A stretch of 64,000 nt of DNA from Cohaesibacter celericrescens. GTDB lineage: Bacteria > Pseudomonadota > Alphaproteobacteria > Rhizobiales > Cohaesibacteraceae. Shown piece after piece: positions 36,614 to 47,182 of this stretch (positions are counted from its first letter, which is position 1; every line of letters starts with the position of its first letter). A model generated the notes under the pieces. The model saw only the letters and a list, made by a program, of their open reading frames with translations, was not told where the DNA came from and did not search any database. Location: assembly GCF_002866925.1 (NCBI RefSeq), contig NZ_PKUQ01000050.1, positions 1 through 64,000 of the forward strand, given 5' to 3'. The translations under genes and the position numbers were made by a program.

Positions 36614-38161
36614 TTACTCAGCAGCGCTGGTCTGTGCATTCTGAATTTGCTTTTCGCGACGCGTCACCAGCTTGTTCAAGGCCGACACATAAGCCTTGGC
36701 TGACGCCACCATCGTATCGGTATCAGCAGAACGACCGGTTACAGTGGTCTCATCTTCGCTCAAACGGCAAGAGACCTCAGCCTGTGCGTCTGTACCAGCC
36801 GTCACGGCACTCACTTGATACAGTTGCAACCGAGCGCGATGCGGGAACATTTCTTTAATCGCATTAAAGATCGCATCGACAGGGCCATCGCCAGTGGCTT
36901 CCTTGGTTACATGGGCGCCATCCATATCCAGCGTTACGATCGCTTTCTGTACACCGCCAGTACCGGCAATCACCGTCATGGCAATTACCTTAATCTTCTC
37001 GGAAGCATTAGAGACCTCGTCGTCAACCAAAGCCTCGATGTCTTCGTCGAAGATATGTTTCTTTTTGTCAGCCAAATCCTTGAAACGGGTAAACGCGTCC
37101 TGCAAGGCATTTTCGCCCAACTGATACCCCAAGTCTGACAGCTTTTCTTTAAACGCATGGCGACCCGAGTGCTTGCCCATAACCAAATCTGTACCACCCA
37201 CACCCACATCTTCAGGCCGCATGATTTCGTAGGTTTCAGCATTTTTCAACATGCCGTCCTGATGAATACCGGACTCGTGGGCAAACGCGTTTTTGCCCAC
37301 GATGGCTTTGTTATACTGCACAGGGAAGGCAGACACAGCGGAGACCAGCTTAGAGGCACGGGTCAGCATCTTGGTATTGATGCCGGTTGTATAGGCGAAC
37401 ACATCATTGCGTGTGCGGATCGCCATGATGATTTCTTCCAACGCCGCGTTCCCGGCACGCTCACCCAGCCCATTGATGGTGCATTCGATCTGGCGTGCAC
37501 CACCCTTGGCCGCGGCCAAAGAGTTGGCTACTGCCATGCCCAAATCGTTGTGACAATGCGCCGAGAAAATGGCTTTGTCAGAATTGGGCACATTTTCAAT
37601 CACGCGGCGGAACAGGGATTCGATTTCATCCGGTGTTGTATAGCCCACGGTGTCAGGGATATTGATGGTCGTCGCACCGGCGTTGATTGCTGCTTCGACA
37701 CAGCGACACATAAAGTCAAACTCGGTGCGGGTGCCATCTTCGCAGGACCATTCCACGTCATCGGTCCAGTTGCGCGCCCGTGTGACCGAAGAGATCACTT
37801 TTTCATAGACAGTTTCAGGTTCCATTTGCAGCTTGAATTTCATGTGCAACGGGCTGGTGGAAATAAAAGTATGGATCCGGCTTTTATTGGCATGTTTAAC
37901 CGCCTCACCGGCGCGATCAATATCCTTATTGCCAGCACGGGCCAAGCCGCAAACAGTGGAGTTCTTGACCACTTTGGCAATCTCGGAAACAGCTTCAAAG
38001 TCTCCGTTGGAAGCGATCGGAAAACCCGCTTCAATCACATCCACACCCATTTCATCCAGCAATTTAGCGACTTGAATTTTTTCTTCCAAGGTCATGGATG
38101 CTCCGGGAGATTGTTCGCCGTCGCGCAAGGTGGTGTCAAAGATAATGATATTGTCGGTCAT
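36614..38161 (-). CDS. leuA: 2-isopropylmalate synthase
   Basis: A protein of 515 residues, the long form of LeuA. The TIM-barrel start [20 protein letters not shown] (residues 5-24) carries the catalytic Asp9 and Arg13. The metal-binding histidines are in [18 protein letters not shown], with [14 protein letters not shown] near by, and a C-terminal LeuA dimerisation/regulatory domain binds leucine. It condenses acetyl-CoA with 2-oxoisovalerate, the first step of leucine synthesis. The ATG at 38161 is preceded by aggat and fits the family; 17 in-frame codons upstream do not. A 35-codon leader ORF with a four-Leu run lies 140 bases upstream. Confidence 0.96.
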   Translation of the reverse strand: MTDNIIIFDTTLRDGEQSPGASMTLEEKIQVAKLLDEMGVDVIEAGFPIASNGDFEAVSEIAKVVKNSTVCGLARAGNKDIDRAGEAVKHANKSRIHTFISTSPLHMKFKLQMEPETVYEKVISSVTRARNWTDDVEWSCEDGTRTEFDFMCRCVEAAINAGATTINIPDTVGYTTPDEIESLFRRVIENVPNSDKAIFSAHCHNDLGMAVANSLAAAKGGARQIECTINGLGERAGNAALEEIIMAIRTRNDVFAYTTGINTKMLTRASKLVSAVSAFPVQYNKAIVGKNAFAHESGIHQDGMLKNAETYEIMRPEDVGVGGTDLVMGKHSGRHAFKEKLSDLGYQLGENALQDAFTRFKDLADKKKHIFDEDIEALVDDEVSNASEKIKVIAMTVIAGTGGVQKAIVTLDMDGAHVTKEATGDGPVDAIFNAIKEMFPHRARLQLYQVSAVTAGTDAQAEVSCRLSEDETTVTGRSADTDTMVASAKAYVSALNKLVTRREKQIQNAQTSAAE

Positions 38162-38258
38162 GGGATTTATCCTGAATTTGGCCGTTCCAGCCAATAAATG
38201 AAAATTGGTCAAGGCTAGTCACACGGCAAGAATGTCTCTGGCTGCTTTGAAATGTCAT

Positions 38259-38309
38259 CCCCTGAAGATCCGCCGTAAACCGAAGTCAACGCCTGTCGAT
38301 GTTCAGGGG
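38259..38309 (-). promoter_or_regulatory. RNA stem within the leuA leader
   Basis: The sequence ttcagggg at 38302-38309 pairs perfectly with cccctgaa at 38259-38266. The stem includes the stop region of the leader ORF, so a ribosome stalled on the Leu codons just upstream would change its folding. This is a plausible antiterminator or pause structure. Confidence 0.45.
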
Positions 38310-38410
38310 CAGATTAGGAGTAGTAGAGCGGAGTTTAGACGTGCAGCTGTGGCGGGAGCTTTGGGCTCAACCGTAACAACTTGACCAATTGTGCTCAAAG
38401 GAGCGGTCAT
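38303..38410 (-). CDS. leuL: Leucine leader peptide (leuA attenuator)
   Basis: A 35-codon ORF on the minus strand ending ...ARLNSALLLLICP, with five Leu among the last 11 residues, four of them consecutive and encoded CTA CTA CTC CTA. It is preceded by cgagagacgg and ends 141 bases before the leuA ATG. Such a run directly upstream of leuA is the hallmark of ribosome-mediated attenuation. An eight-base stem (38259-38266 with 38302-38309) overlaps the leader stop. I see no clear T-tract terminator, so the exact switch is unresolved. It was found by translating the gap by eye. Confidence 0.7.
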   Translation of the reverse strand: MTAPLSTIGQVVTVEPKAPATAARLNSALLLLICP

Positions 38411-38760
38411 TTCCGTCTCTCGCATATAATAAAAGAAAAACCTAAGATGGTTTTCATATCTCGATCCATTTGTCATAAACGATCAATACCAACTCCACAA
38501 GGCCGAATTTTCAATTTTTTTGAACCCGACAAAAACAATAAATTTTAATTATAGAAGTATAACAAACAATATTAGAAATATTCTAATAGAATAAAAATTA
38601 CATAAACCGAAAAATAAAAACTATGACGATAATTAAATATAAGAATTCAAGTAATTAATTATATTTCCGAAAATAAAATCAATTTATTAACTCTTTTTGT
38701 ACAGTAATGAACTTTAGAAATTATACGCGACCAGCATAATAGGACCGAAGGTTTACAAAA
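38411..38760. other. Very AT-rich intergenic region
   Basis: 350 bases upstream of both the leuA leader (leftward) and the chemoreceptor gene (rightward). From about 38510 to 38720 the sequence is almost entirely A and T with repeated aata/taaa words and no gene. A -10-like tattatat near 38426-38433 (minus strand) could serve the leuA leader. Confidence 0.5.
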
Positions 38761-40473
38761 ATGAATTTCTTGTCCAAGATGAAGATGACACAGAAAGTCA
38801 CGCTTCTAATCGTCGCCTCTGTCGTGGTTTCGATGGTGTCATTGGCAACTGTTGCATGGATCACTGTCAGCAACAAAGTCAGACAGGACGTTATAATACA
38901 ACAGTCTACAAGCATACGTGTAGCCGCCCAGGTGTTGGAAACGTCCATCGAAGGTGTGGGAGTCGATCGCACCGGCGATGGCGACATCAGCCGCTTGACA
39001 ATGCAGACCATTCCCGCTTTTGAAAACCACACATTGATCGACCGAGTTGGTGGTATAACCAACGAAACCGCAACAATCTTTGCTTGGGATGAGAAGACCA
39101 AGGATTTCTGGCGCAAAACAACCAACATCGTAAAACCCAATGGAGAACGAGCAGTCGGCACACCGCTTGGCCAGAAAGGCGCGGTCTATCCGATTATAGC
39201 CAGTGGCAAAAGCTTCGTTGGCGAAGCTGTTATTCTCGGCATACCTTACTACACACTCTATCAGCCGATATTCTCACCGTCTAATGACGTTGTAGGCATT
39301 CTTTATGTAGGTATCGAGCGTTCCAACGTTGAAGCTGTGTTGGGTGACGTGTCCTCCCAAATGCTTCTTTGGGCGTCGATAGTATCTGTCATTATTCTAG
39401 CCTTGGCTTTCGCAATCGTCAGCAAAATGATGAGACCACTGCCCGTGATTACCGGCTTGCTCACACTGATCGCAAAAGACGAGCAGCTTGAAAAGATTGA
39501 CTATCAAGAACGCAAAGATGAAATTGGCGATATTGCCCGTTCTGTCAATGTCCTGAACCAACACAACGCGCAACGCCGCGAGTTGGAGCATCAGAAGGCA
39601 GAAACAGATAGAGCAAATATCGAGCGGCATACCAATACACAACGAATTATTGATGCGTTCCAAGGCGGCATTCAATCGGTTCTTGAGGAGTCTGCAGAGA
39701 ACTCCCGCACCATGGAAGCCACGGCGCAACGTTTGAACGAGATCGCGCTGAACACCACAGCTCAGACCAACGACGCCTCCAAAATTTCCCATGATGCAGC
39801 AACCAACGTGCAAGCGGTCGCCTCGGCAGCCGAAGAATTGACAGCGTCAATCGAGGAAATCTCCAGCCAGCTTGGACGCACCCAGCAAGTTGTTTCCACC
39901 ACCACCAATGAAGCACAAGCAACCAACGAAAAAGTCTCCAGTTTAGACCTTGCTGCCCAAAAAATTGGTGAGGTGGTTAGCCTCATTCAGGCCATCGCCG
40001 AGCAGACCAACCTTCTCGCACTCAATGCCACCATTGAAGCGGCCCGAGCCGGTGAATCAGGCAAAGGCTTTGCGGTTGTGGCGGCCGAAGTGAAAGAGTT
40101 GGCTAACCAGACATCAAAAGCGACGGAAGAAATCTCAAGCCAGATTTCAGGCATTCAGAGCTCTTCCAAAGAAGCTGTGTCAGCCATTGCTAAAATCACC
40201 CAAACGATGGATGAGGTCAATGAATACACCAATTCAATTGCATCCGCTGTAGAACAACAAGGGGCTGCGACCTCCGAAATTAGCAACAATGTTCAGCAGG
40301 CATCTCAGGGGACTTCGTTGGTCACTCAGCGGGTCGCCGCGGTTAGCGATTCTGTCACCGATACCCAACAATCAGCCACTCAGGTGCTCAATGCATCTCG
40401 TTCATCTGCAGAACAGGCTAAAGATTTGCGTTCGAAAATTGAGCAATTCCTGCAAGAGATACAGGCAGCATAA
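38761..40473 (+). CDS. Methyl-accepting chemotaxis protein with Cache sensor
   Basis: A protein of 570 residues. Membrane helix 1 spans about 12-33. A periplasmic Cache-type sensor (about 35-195) has the pattern [20 protein letters not shown] and [23 protein letters not shown]. Membrane helix 2 (about 200-220) leads to a HAMP segment. The signalling domain carries the highly conserved hairpin [20 protein letters not shown] followed by [17 protein letters not shown]. It clusters at the pole and controls CheA in response to a ligand, probably a small carboxylate or similar, though the ligand is not assignable. It ends with a strong terminator and lies downstream of an extremely AT-rich region. 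Confidence 0.93.
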   Translation: MNFLSKMKMTQKVTLLIVASVVVSMVSLATVAWITVSNKVRQDVIIQQSTSIRVAAQVLETSIEGVGVDRTGDGDISRLTMQTIPAFENHTLIDRVGGITNETATIFAWDEKTKDFWRKTTNIVKPNGERAVGTPLGQKGAVYPIIASGKSFVGEAVILGIPYYTLYQPIFSPSNDVVGILYVGIERSNVEAVLGDVSSQMLLWASIVSVIILALAFAIVSKMMRPLPVITGLLTLIAKDEQLEKIDYQERKDEIGDIARSVNVLNQHNAQRRELEHQKAETDRANIERHTNTQRIIDAFQGGIQSVLEESAENSRTMEATAQRLNEIALNTTAQTNDASKISHDAATNVQAVASAAEELTASIEEISSQLGRTQQVVSTTTNEAQATNEKVSSLDLAAQKIGEVVSLIQAIAEQTNLLALNATIEAARAGESGKGFAVVAAEVKELANQTSKATEEISSQISGIQSSSKEAVSAIAKITQTMDEVNEYTNSIASAVEQQGAATSEISNNVQQASQGTSLVTQRVAAVSDSVTDTQQSATQVLNASRSSAEQAKDLRSKIEQFLQEIQAA

Positions 40474-40511
40474 CCCTCAAAATTGCTTGGATTCCAAGAT
40501 TGCCAAAAGAC

Positions 40512-40546
40512 AAAAACCGCAGTCCCAATGGGGCCGCGGTTTTTTT
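40512..40546 (+). terminator. Intrinsic terminator after chemoreceptor gene
   Basis: Stem aaaaaccgc / gcggttttt with extra inner pairing (ccc / ggg), followed by a T run, about 40 bases after the stop codon. It could also end the leftward racemase-like transcript. Confidence 0.8.
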
Positions 40547-40582
40547 ATGCCTTATCAAATATATTGAAACCAAGAGGCCTCC

Positions 40583-41248
40583 CTACATGGCAGCCAGATA
40601 AGCACGTGTTGCACCAGTGATAGTCCAAACCGAGTTGGCGCGTGGTGACTGACAAAAGGCCAGAGCAGGCCCCATAGACGCCTGCCCCAGAGCAACATGG
40701 CTAAAAGCATCAGCTCCAGTCAGAAAAGCATCAATCGCTTTGGCCAAAGCCTGACGATATGCCTCAAGATCACCAGACAGGAACAAAGACCAGACATCAG
40801 GCAAAAGAATGACCTTAAGACCAACAGCCTCTGCCCCCATCTCTACTCGGCATTGTTCAAATAGCGTACGCGTGGGGACAACGGTTGTCGGGGCTGCAAT
40901 AAGAACAGCAACACTCTGCGCCCCCGGGGTCTTCATAGCACCCGCAAAAACCGCCTCTGCTAGTAACCGGTCCGTTCGTTCAGCCGGCACTCCGCTCGCC
41001 TTGACACCATCAACCACCGAACTGAGACTTGAACAGGTGAGCAGCAACAGATCAACATCCAAAGCGTAAGAGTGAAGAGCGTCAGCAATTTCCACCGACA
41101 GCGCCTCATCGATGCCGCCCTGTGCAGTGGCTTTATCCAACAGGTCCGCACGAACATAATGCGCTTTTGGTGATAAATTAGTGCCGTTAATTGCGTCTTC
41201 AAACAAAGGCACCAAACTCTGGGAACTATGGAGAAATGAAAAAGTCAA
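40583..41248 (-). CDS. Asp/Glu/hydantoin racemase-family protein
   Basis: A protein of 221 residues of the Asp/Glu racemase fold. The first catalytic-type Cys lies in LLLTCSSLSSVVDG and the C-terminal half has VALGQASMGPALAFC, with the second Cys seven residues after the usual position. These features suggest a racemase or arylmalonate-decarboxylase-like member, possibly not a true amino-acid racemase. It starts with MTFSFLHSSQSLVPLF, as in family members annotated aspartate/glutamate racemase. It follows a PhzF gene 63 bases upstream on the same strand; the pairing suggests small-molecule metabolism, but the substrate is unknown. Confidence 0.75.
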   Translation of the reverse strand: MTFSFLHSSQSLVPLFEDAINGTNLSPKAHYVRADLLDKATAQGGIDEALSVEIADALHSYALDVDLLLLTCSSLSSVVDGVKASGVPAERTDRLLAEAVFAGAMKTPGAQSVAVLIAAPTTVVPTRTLFEQCRVEMGAEAVGLKVILLPDVWSLFLSGDLEAYRQALAKAIDAFLTGADAFSHVALGQASMGPALAFCQSPRANSVWTITGATRAYLAAM

Positions 41249-41311
41249 ATGAGCCTCAAATTACAAATGGAGAAGACCTGTTAGCGACAGGATCAGCGAA
41301 CAGTAAAATAA

Positions 41312-42247
41312 CTAGATATAAAGTACTCCCGAGGCCACAATCACGGCTTTCCCGCCAATGCGTTCCGCGCTCAAACGTCCATCAGCGACTTCAAACTCCA
41401 AATTGATGATAGAGGCACGCCCCATCTCAAACCCTTGTTCAATAACGAAGCTGTGCGTCCCTTTCCCTGGCTGATCAAATCGGCAAATACAACCGGCAAA
41501 AGCTGCCGCAGCCGACCCCGTTGCCGGGTCTTCTACGATCCCCATCGTTGGGGCAAACATTCGTGTATGAAAGCTGGACCCATGGCGCACGGTCTCGCGT
41601 GTATAAAGATAGGCATCATTGTGGTCGTGCGACCCAAAGGCAGTGTTCCAACTGGGCAACACCGGGCTGGCCCGTCCGATCGCTTCCATATCTCGGATCG
41701 GCACCATAACAAAAGGCACTCCGGCGGCAAAAACAGTCGGCACGTGATTTTCAAACCCGATGTCTTTGATATGCAGCCCCAAAGCGGCGGCAATCTCGTC
41801 TTTCGATCCCAATTGAATATCAAATGGCTTTGACAGGCTAGGCACATCAAATACAGCATCCCCTGCCCCACCTCCTGCGCCATTGGCATAGAGCTTGACC
41901 CGTGCGCGAACCAGTCCGATCTTCTCCTCCAGCATCATCACACTGTCCATATCACGTTCAAGGTCAGGAAAGCGCTGAGAACCGAGCAAGACGGCAGCAC
42001 CGACTGTGGGATGCCCTGCAAAAGGCAATTCACATGATGGCGTAAAAATCCGCAAGGCGGCGTTGTGGGCAGGATTTTTTGGAGGACTAACAAAAACCGT
42101 TTCGGAGAGATTGAATTCTCGTGCGATTTTCTGCATCTCACCATCACTCAACCCGTCAGAATCGAGCACCACTGCCAGAGGATTACCCGCGAGAACTTCA
42201 TGTGTGAATACATCGAGAATGAAGTAGGCGCGCTCTGACTTAGACAT
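41312..42247 (-). CDS. PhzF-family isomerase/epimerase-like protein
   Basis: A protein of 311 residues with the PhzF hallmarks: [20 protein letters not shown] at the start, the catalytic Glu in FNLSETVFV (about residue 49), [17 protein letters not shown], and a C-terminal [15 protein letters not shown]. PhzF folds resemble diaminopimelate epimerase; characterised members isomerise trans-2,3-dihydro-3-hydroxyanthranilate, but most have unknown substrates. No phenazine genes are present, so the function is not assigned. It lies upstream of the Asp/Glu racemase-like gene and probably shares a transcript with it. Confidence 0.88.
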   Translation of the reverse strand: MSKSERAYFILDVFTHEVLAGNPLAVVLDSDGLSDGEMQKIAREFNLSETVFVSPPKNPAHNAALRIFTPSCELPFAGHPTVGAAVLLGSQRFPDLERDMDSVMMLEEKIGLVRARVKLYANGAGGGAGDAVFDVPSLSKPFDIQLGSKDEIAAALGLHIKDIGFENHVPTVFAAGVPFVMVPIRDMEAIGRASPVLPSWNTAFGSHDHNDAYLYTRETVRHGSSFHTRMFAPTMGIVEDPATGSAAAAFAGCICRFDQPGKGTHSFVIEQGFEMGRASIINLEFEVADGRLSAERIGGKAVIVASGVLYI

Positions 42248-42381
42248 TTGGCAAAATCCTCAAACTGACAGGCAAAATTACGGGTGTTCACTAACGGGTG
42301 TCCACTATAAGCGCATTGCCGATACAGGAACAGCACACAACGCTCGGTAAACACAAATTACTCTTAATAATCCCCTAAACG

Positions 42382-42408
42382 AAAAATCCCGGCCATTGGC
42401 CGGGATTT
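42382..42408 (-). terminator. Intrinsic terminator after ilvC
   Basis: Perfect 11-base stem aaatcccggcc / ggccgggattt with a three-base loop; on the minus strand it is followed by a short T run. It is 27 bases after the ilvC stop. Confidence 0.85.
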
Positions 42409-42434
42409 CGATCAAGTCAACGAAAAAGATGAGC

Positions 42435-43469
<1,035 letters not shown>

Positions 43470-43474
43470 CTAGA

Positions 43475-43516
43475 GCGTATCCCGAAAATGATTTCACATT
43501 TTGGATAAGGATACGC
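43475..43516. repeat. Long palindromic element upstream of ilvC
   Basis: An outer perfect eight-base inverted repeat gcgtatcc / ggatacgc encloses a second pairing aaaatg / catttt around a short loop. It starts 21 bases upstream of the ilvC ATG. The look is that of dispersed palindromic repeats of Hyphomicrobiales genomes, but a role in the ilvC mRNA leader is equally possible. Only one clear copy is seen in this window. Confidence 0.5.
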
Positions 43517-43702
43517 GTCAAACAAAGACTTAAGTCACTCCGCAATGCAACAATTGCGAAAATTGCTCTTATGTCAGCTCATAAAATTTCTCGATCAGCC
43601 TCTGAAACAACAGAAACCGAAAATGTTTGAACAGGGCCTAAAAGATGACAAAGCCAAGGTCAAGTCCAAACAAGGATTCAACGCTTCAGTGAAGCGTAAA
43701 AA

Positions 43703-44446
43703 TCAAATCTCACCCATCGCGCGCTGAAAACGTCTTACGCTCTCGGCAAAGCCATGGAGCAGGGCGTCGGCAGTAAAACCATGCCCAATGGATACTTCTT
43801 CGATAAAGCCCGCCTCTTTCATCAGAGCCGGCAGATTCTCCGGTGTCAGATCGTGACCGGCATTGACACCCAAACCAGCGGCCTTGGCGGCATGAGCGGT
43901 TGCCACAACATCTGCCAAATGCTTTTTGGCTTCCTTTGTATCAACCTGACAGGCACCATAGGGCCCTGTGAAAATCTCGATCCGGTCGGCCCCCACAGCA
44001 GCAGCTTTTGCCGGTTGGGTTGGGTCGGGATCGACAAAAACAGAAACCCGAATACCGGATCGTTTCATCAAGGCGATCACATCACGCAACAATACCTCAT
44101 TGACCTCGAAATCCCAGCCATGGTCTGAAGTCGTCTGAGCCGGAGCATCTGGCACAAACAGCACCTGATCAGGTTTGGCTTCCTGACACAGGGCCAAAAA
44201 TCCTTTGTCAGGATATCCCTCGAGGCAAAGCTCTTTGCCAGCAAAATCCTTCCGGATCATTGCCACCAGATCTCGCACATCTTGTCTGCGAATATGCCGC
44301 TGATCCGGACGCGGATGCACAGTTATACCTTTGGCACCCGCTTCCAATGCAATTGCAGAAAGCCCGGTGACACTCGGCCATGGCAGGTCCCGCCGATTGC
44401 GCAACATCGCCACCGCATTCACATTCACACTCAGTCGTGTTTTCAT
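43703..44446 (-). CDS. pdxJ: Pyridoxine 5'-phosphate synthase
   Basis: A protein of 247 residues, normal for PdxJ. It starts RLSVNVNAVAMLRNRR and continues with a GAKGITVHPRPDQRHI segment. A central RIEIFTGPYGACQ and the late LGVNAGHDLTPENLP are diagnostic. It condenses 1-deoxyxylulose 5-phosphate with 3-amino-2-oxopropyl phosphate to give pyridoxine phosphate in the de novo B6 pathway. It follows ilvN by 40 bases on the same strand, so it may be co-transcribed with ilvI-ilvN. The related gene pdxA is not in the window. Confidence 0.95.
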   Translation of the reverse strand: MKTRLSVNVNAVAMLRNRRDLPWPSVTGLSAIALEAGAKGITVHPRPDQRHIRRQDVRDLVAMIRKDFAGKELCLEGYPDKGFLALCQEAKPDQVLFVPDAPAQTTSDHGWDFEVNEVLLRDVIALMKRSGIRVSVFVDPDPTQPAKAAAVGADRIEIFTGPYGACQVDTKEAKKHLADVVATAHAAKAAGLGVNAGHDLTPENLPALMKEAGFIEEVSIGHGFTADALLHGFAESVRRFQRAMGEI

Positions 44447-44486
44447 AGATTTTTCAATCCAATATCAGAGCAAATCAAGCAACGGA

Positions 44487-45029
44487 TCAGGTTTTTTCCG
44501 GACCACGTCGCAGAGCAATCACACCGGTTCTACAAACCTCAACCAAACCGAGAGGCTGCATAATACTGACGAACTGCTCAATTTTCTGCTGACGTCCGGT
44601 CATCTCAAACACAAAATGCTCCGCAGTGGCATCAATCACAGTGGCCCGGAAAGCATCAGCAAGACGCAAGGCTTCCACCCGTTTCTCACCTGTACCAGAT
44701 ACTTTGATCATAGCCAATTCACGTTCCAGCGGAGCAATCTGATCAATCGACAAATCCGCCACTTCATGAATTGGCACCAAGCGCCCCAATTGGGAGCGGA
44801 TCTGTTGAATGACTTGCGGCGTAGCTGTCGTTACGATGGTAATGCGGGAAATATGCTCCTCATGAGAGGTCTCCGACACAGTCAGCGAGTCAATGTTATA
44901 CCCCCGTCCGGAGAAAAGGCCAATCACTCGTGCTAGAACACCCGGCTCGTTATCAACGAGCACAGACAAAGTATGAGTTTCTTCCACTGTCGACACTTCT
45001 TCGATGAAATAGGCAGATCCGTGTTGCAT
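44487..45029 (-). CDS. ilvN: Acetolactate synthase small (regulatory) subunit
   Basis: A protein of 180 residues. The N-terminal ACT domain is HTLSVLVDNEPGVLARVIGL then FSGRGYNIDSLTVSETSHE, followed by the C-terminal ALS_ss_C region (VEALRLADAFRATVIDAT). The ACT domain binds valine and confers feedback inhibition on the large subunit. The gene follows ilvI by 86 bases, in the standard IlvI-IlvH/N order. Either ilvN or ilvH is an acceptable name. The start ATG at 45029 fits the family. Confidence 0.95.
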   Translation of the reverse strand: MQHGSAYFIEEVSTVEETHTLSVLVDNEPGVLARVIGLFSGRGYNIDSLTVSETSHEEHISRITIVTTATPQVIQQIRSQLGRLVPIHEVADLSIDQIAPLERELAMIKVSGTGEKRVEALRLADAFRATVIDATAEHFVFEMTGRQQKIEQFVSIMQPLGLVEVCRTGVIALRRGPEKT

Positions 45030-45115
45030 CTTGCCGTTCCTTATATTTGCATATTGCGGGGTGCTTCATCTCAGTAATTGAATAGAAACACACACGCACA
45101 TCAATGATACGCGGA

Positions 45116-46885
45116 TCAAACCAGCTTCTTGCCAGCTTCTCCGATGGCCGTTGCAATCTTGCCCTCATCTTCGGCTTCATCCGACAACAACATGTCATTA
45201 TGGGCTCTGCCTGATGGGATCATGGGGAAGCAGTTGGCCAGTTTAGCAACGCGACAATCAAACAGCACAGGTCCGTCATGGGCAATCATCTCGTCAATGG
45301 CCGCATCCAGATTATCTGGATGATCACACCGAATGCCATGTGCTCCATAGGCTTCAGCCAATTTCACAAAATCCGGCTGAGACTCGACATAGGAATTAGA
45401 CATCCGATTGCCATGCAACAGTTGCTGCCACTGACGCACCATCCCCATATACTCATTATTCAGGATCATGACCTTGACCGGCAAATTATACTGGATAGCT
45501 GTCGACAGTTCCTGAATACACATTTGGATCGAAGCATCACCTGCGATATCGATGACCAAGCTCTCTGGATGCGCAACCTGAATACCGAGCGCAGCAGGGA
45601 ATCCATATCCCATGGTACCCAATCCTCCGGACGTCATCCAGCGGTTCGGTTCTTCAAATCCAAGATATTGCGCAGCCCACATCTGGTGCTGCCCCACTTC
45701 CGTCGCGATGTAGCTGTCTTTATCCTTGATCTTGGCGCTCAGACGCTCCAAAGCATATTGAGGCATGATTATATCGGCATTCTTACGATAGGCCAGACAC
45801 TCGCGCTTGCGCCAAATCTTGATCTGCTCCCACCAGTCAGCCTGCGCCGAACGATCAGGCTCCTGCCCACTGGCGCGCCAAATGCGCACCATATCTTCAA
45901 GCACATGCCCGACGTCACCCACAATGCCCAAATCAACCCGCACAATTTTGTTGATCGATGAAGGATCAATGTCGATGTGAATTTTCTTAGAGTTTGGCGC
46001 AAAAGCATCCAGACGCCCTGTGATCCGGTCATCGAAACGTGCTCCGATACAAACCATGACATCACAATCATGCATCGCCATATTGGCTTCATAGGTGCCG
46101 TGCATACCCAGCATGCCCAGCCAATTATCACCAGACGCAGGATAAGCACCCAGCCCCATCAGGGTCGACGTGATGGGAATATTGGTCAATGCAACCAGTT
46201 CACGCAACATCTGGCAGGCTTCCGTGCCAGAGTTGATTACTCCACCACCCGTATAGAACACCGGTTTCTTGGCGTTGATGAGCATTTCGACCGCTTGCCG
46301 AATAGAGTTAAGGTCGCCCTTAACCTGCGGATGATAGGTCTTGTGACTAATGTTAGATGGTCCCTGATAGGTACCTGTGGCAAACTGCACATCTTTCGGG
46401 ATGTCGATCACAACCGGCCCCGGACGACCAGAGCGTGCAACATAAAAAGCCTCATGCAGAACGCGCGGCAAATCCTCAACATCGCGAACCAGATAATTAT
46501 GCTTGGTGCAGGGCCGTGTGATGCCGGATGTGTCGCATTCCTGAAAAGCATCAGAGCCGATCAGGGCTGTCGGGACCTGCCCTGTAATGCAGACAAGAGG
46601 AATGGAATCGAGCAAAGCATCAGCAAGTGCGGTCACAGCGTTGGTAGCACCAGGGCCTGAAGTCACCAACATCACGCCGACTTTGCCCGTTGACCGAGCA
46701 TACCCTTCGGCCGCATGCCCTGCGCCTTGTTCATGGCGCACCAAAAAATGTTGAACATCTTCCTGCTGGAAAATTTCGTCGTAAATTGGGAGGACAGCTC
46801 CTCCAGGATAGCCAAATATATGGTCTACGCCCTGATCTTTCAGAGCTTGGATAACCATTTCAGCACCTGTCATCTGCCGTGTCAT
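45116..46885 (-). CDS. ilvI: Acetolactate synthase large (catalytic) subunit
   Basis: A protein of 589 residues of the thiamine-diphosphate enzymes: [16 protein letters not shown], the catalytic Glu52 in [20 protein letters not shown], a central FAD/Rossmann region, and the ThDP-binding motif starting [15 protein letters not shown] and ending LNNEYMGMV (about 445-475). It makes acetolactate from two pyruvates, or acetohydroxybutyrate with 2-oxobutyrate. It forms an operon with ilvN and perhaps pdxJ. A leader peptide and a terminator at 46960-46983 lie upstream, indicating attenuation. The paralogue name ilvB is equally usable. Confidence 0.96.
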   Translation of the reverse strand: MTRQMTGAEMVIQALKDQGVDHIFGYPGGAVLPIYDEIFQQEDVQHFLVRHEQGAGHAAEGYARSTGKVGVMLVTSGPGATNAVTALADALLDSIPLVCITGQVPTALIGSDAFQECDTSGITRPCTKHNYLVRDVEDLPRVLHEAFYVARSGRPGPVVIDIPKDVQFATGTYQGPSNISHKTYHPQVKGDLNSIRQAVEMLINAKKPVFYTGGGVINSGTEACQMLRELVALTNIPITSTLMGLGAYPASGDNWLGMLGMHGTYEANMAMHDCDVMVCIGARFDDRITGRLDAFAPNSKKIHIDIDPSSINKIVRVDLGIVGDVGHVLEDMVRIWRASGQEPDRSAQADWWEQIKIWRKRECLAYRKNADIIMPQYALERLSAKIKDKDSYIATEVGQHQMWAAQYLGFEEPNRWMTSGGLGTMGYGFPAALGIQVAHPESLVIDIAGDASIQMCIQELSTAIQYNLPVKVMILNNEYMGMVRQWQQLLHGNRMSNSYVESQPDFVKLAEAYGAHGIRCDHPDNLDAAIDEMIAHDGPVLFDCRVAKLANCFPMIPSGRAHNDMLLSDEAEDEGKIATAIGEAGKKLV

Positions 46886-46959
46886 TTATCCATTCCTTAA
46901 ATTGACATTGGTTCAAACCAACCAATTGCCTGTCCAAAGCTGCCATTCTTGCGAGCAAT

Positions 46960-46983
46960 AAAAAAGGGCCCCTGAAAGGCCCT
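46960..46983 (-). terminator. Attenuator terminator upstream of ilvI
   Basis: On the minus strand agggcc / ggccct with a seven-base loop is followed by a run of T from 46960-46965. It lies between the leader-peptide ORF and the ilvI start, 75 bases before the ATG, where an attenuator is expected. Confidence 0.75.
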
Positions 46984-47008
46984 AGATGCGCACTACCATT
47001 TGCAACGG

Positions 47009-47065
47009 TTACTCAACCATCGCAGCAGCGCGCCTTCCCACTAGAATCACAACAATATTTTTCAT
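47009..47065 (-). CDS. Branched-chain leader peptide (ilv attenuator)
   Basis: An 18-residue ORF on the minus strand, MKNIVVILVGRRAAAMVE. It has six Ile/Val/Leu residues in a row (IVVILV) just after the start and ends 123 bases before the ilvI ATG. An intrinsic terminator (46960-46983) lies between it and ilvI. That layout is typical of ribosome-mediated attenuation, with starvation for branched-chain aminoacyl-tRNA allowing read-through. There is no strong Shine-Dalgarno sequence; ggaaaag lies about 12 bases upstream. A putative promoter is at 47100-47128. Confidence 0.7.
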   Translation of the reverse strand: MKNIVVILVGRRAAAMVE

Positions 47066-47099
47066 CACAAGTACAGCTTTTCCGTTTGTTTCGAGAGGG

Positions 47100-47128
47100 A
47101 CGTTAATCGCTCCAAACTGGCAGGTCAA
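47100..47128 (-). promoter_or_regulatory. Putative sigma-70 promoter of the ilv leader
   Basis: On the minus strand TTGACC and TAACGT are separated by 17 bases. They lie just upstream of the leader ORF, implying a short leader of under 30 bases before its ATG. Confidence 0.4.
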
Positions 47129-47182
47129 CCCGGAAGGAACAAGATTCTCCGGTCAAGACGCAATTTTAAGCTAGTTTCCCAC

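Noticed and set aside
37157-38197. 346-codon open frame on the plus strand opposite leuA
   Set aside because: It is the complement of leuA, which shows all LeuA motifs; the shadow protein is His/Arg-rich with no domain.
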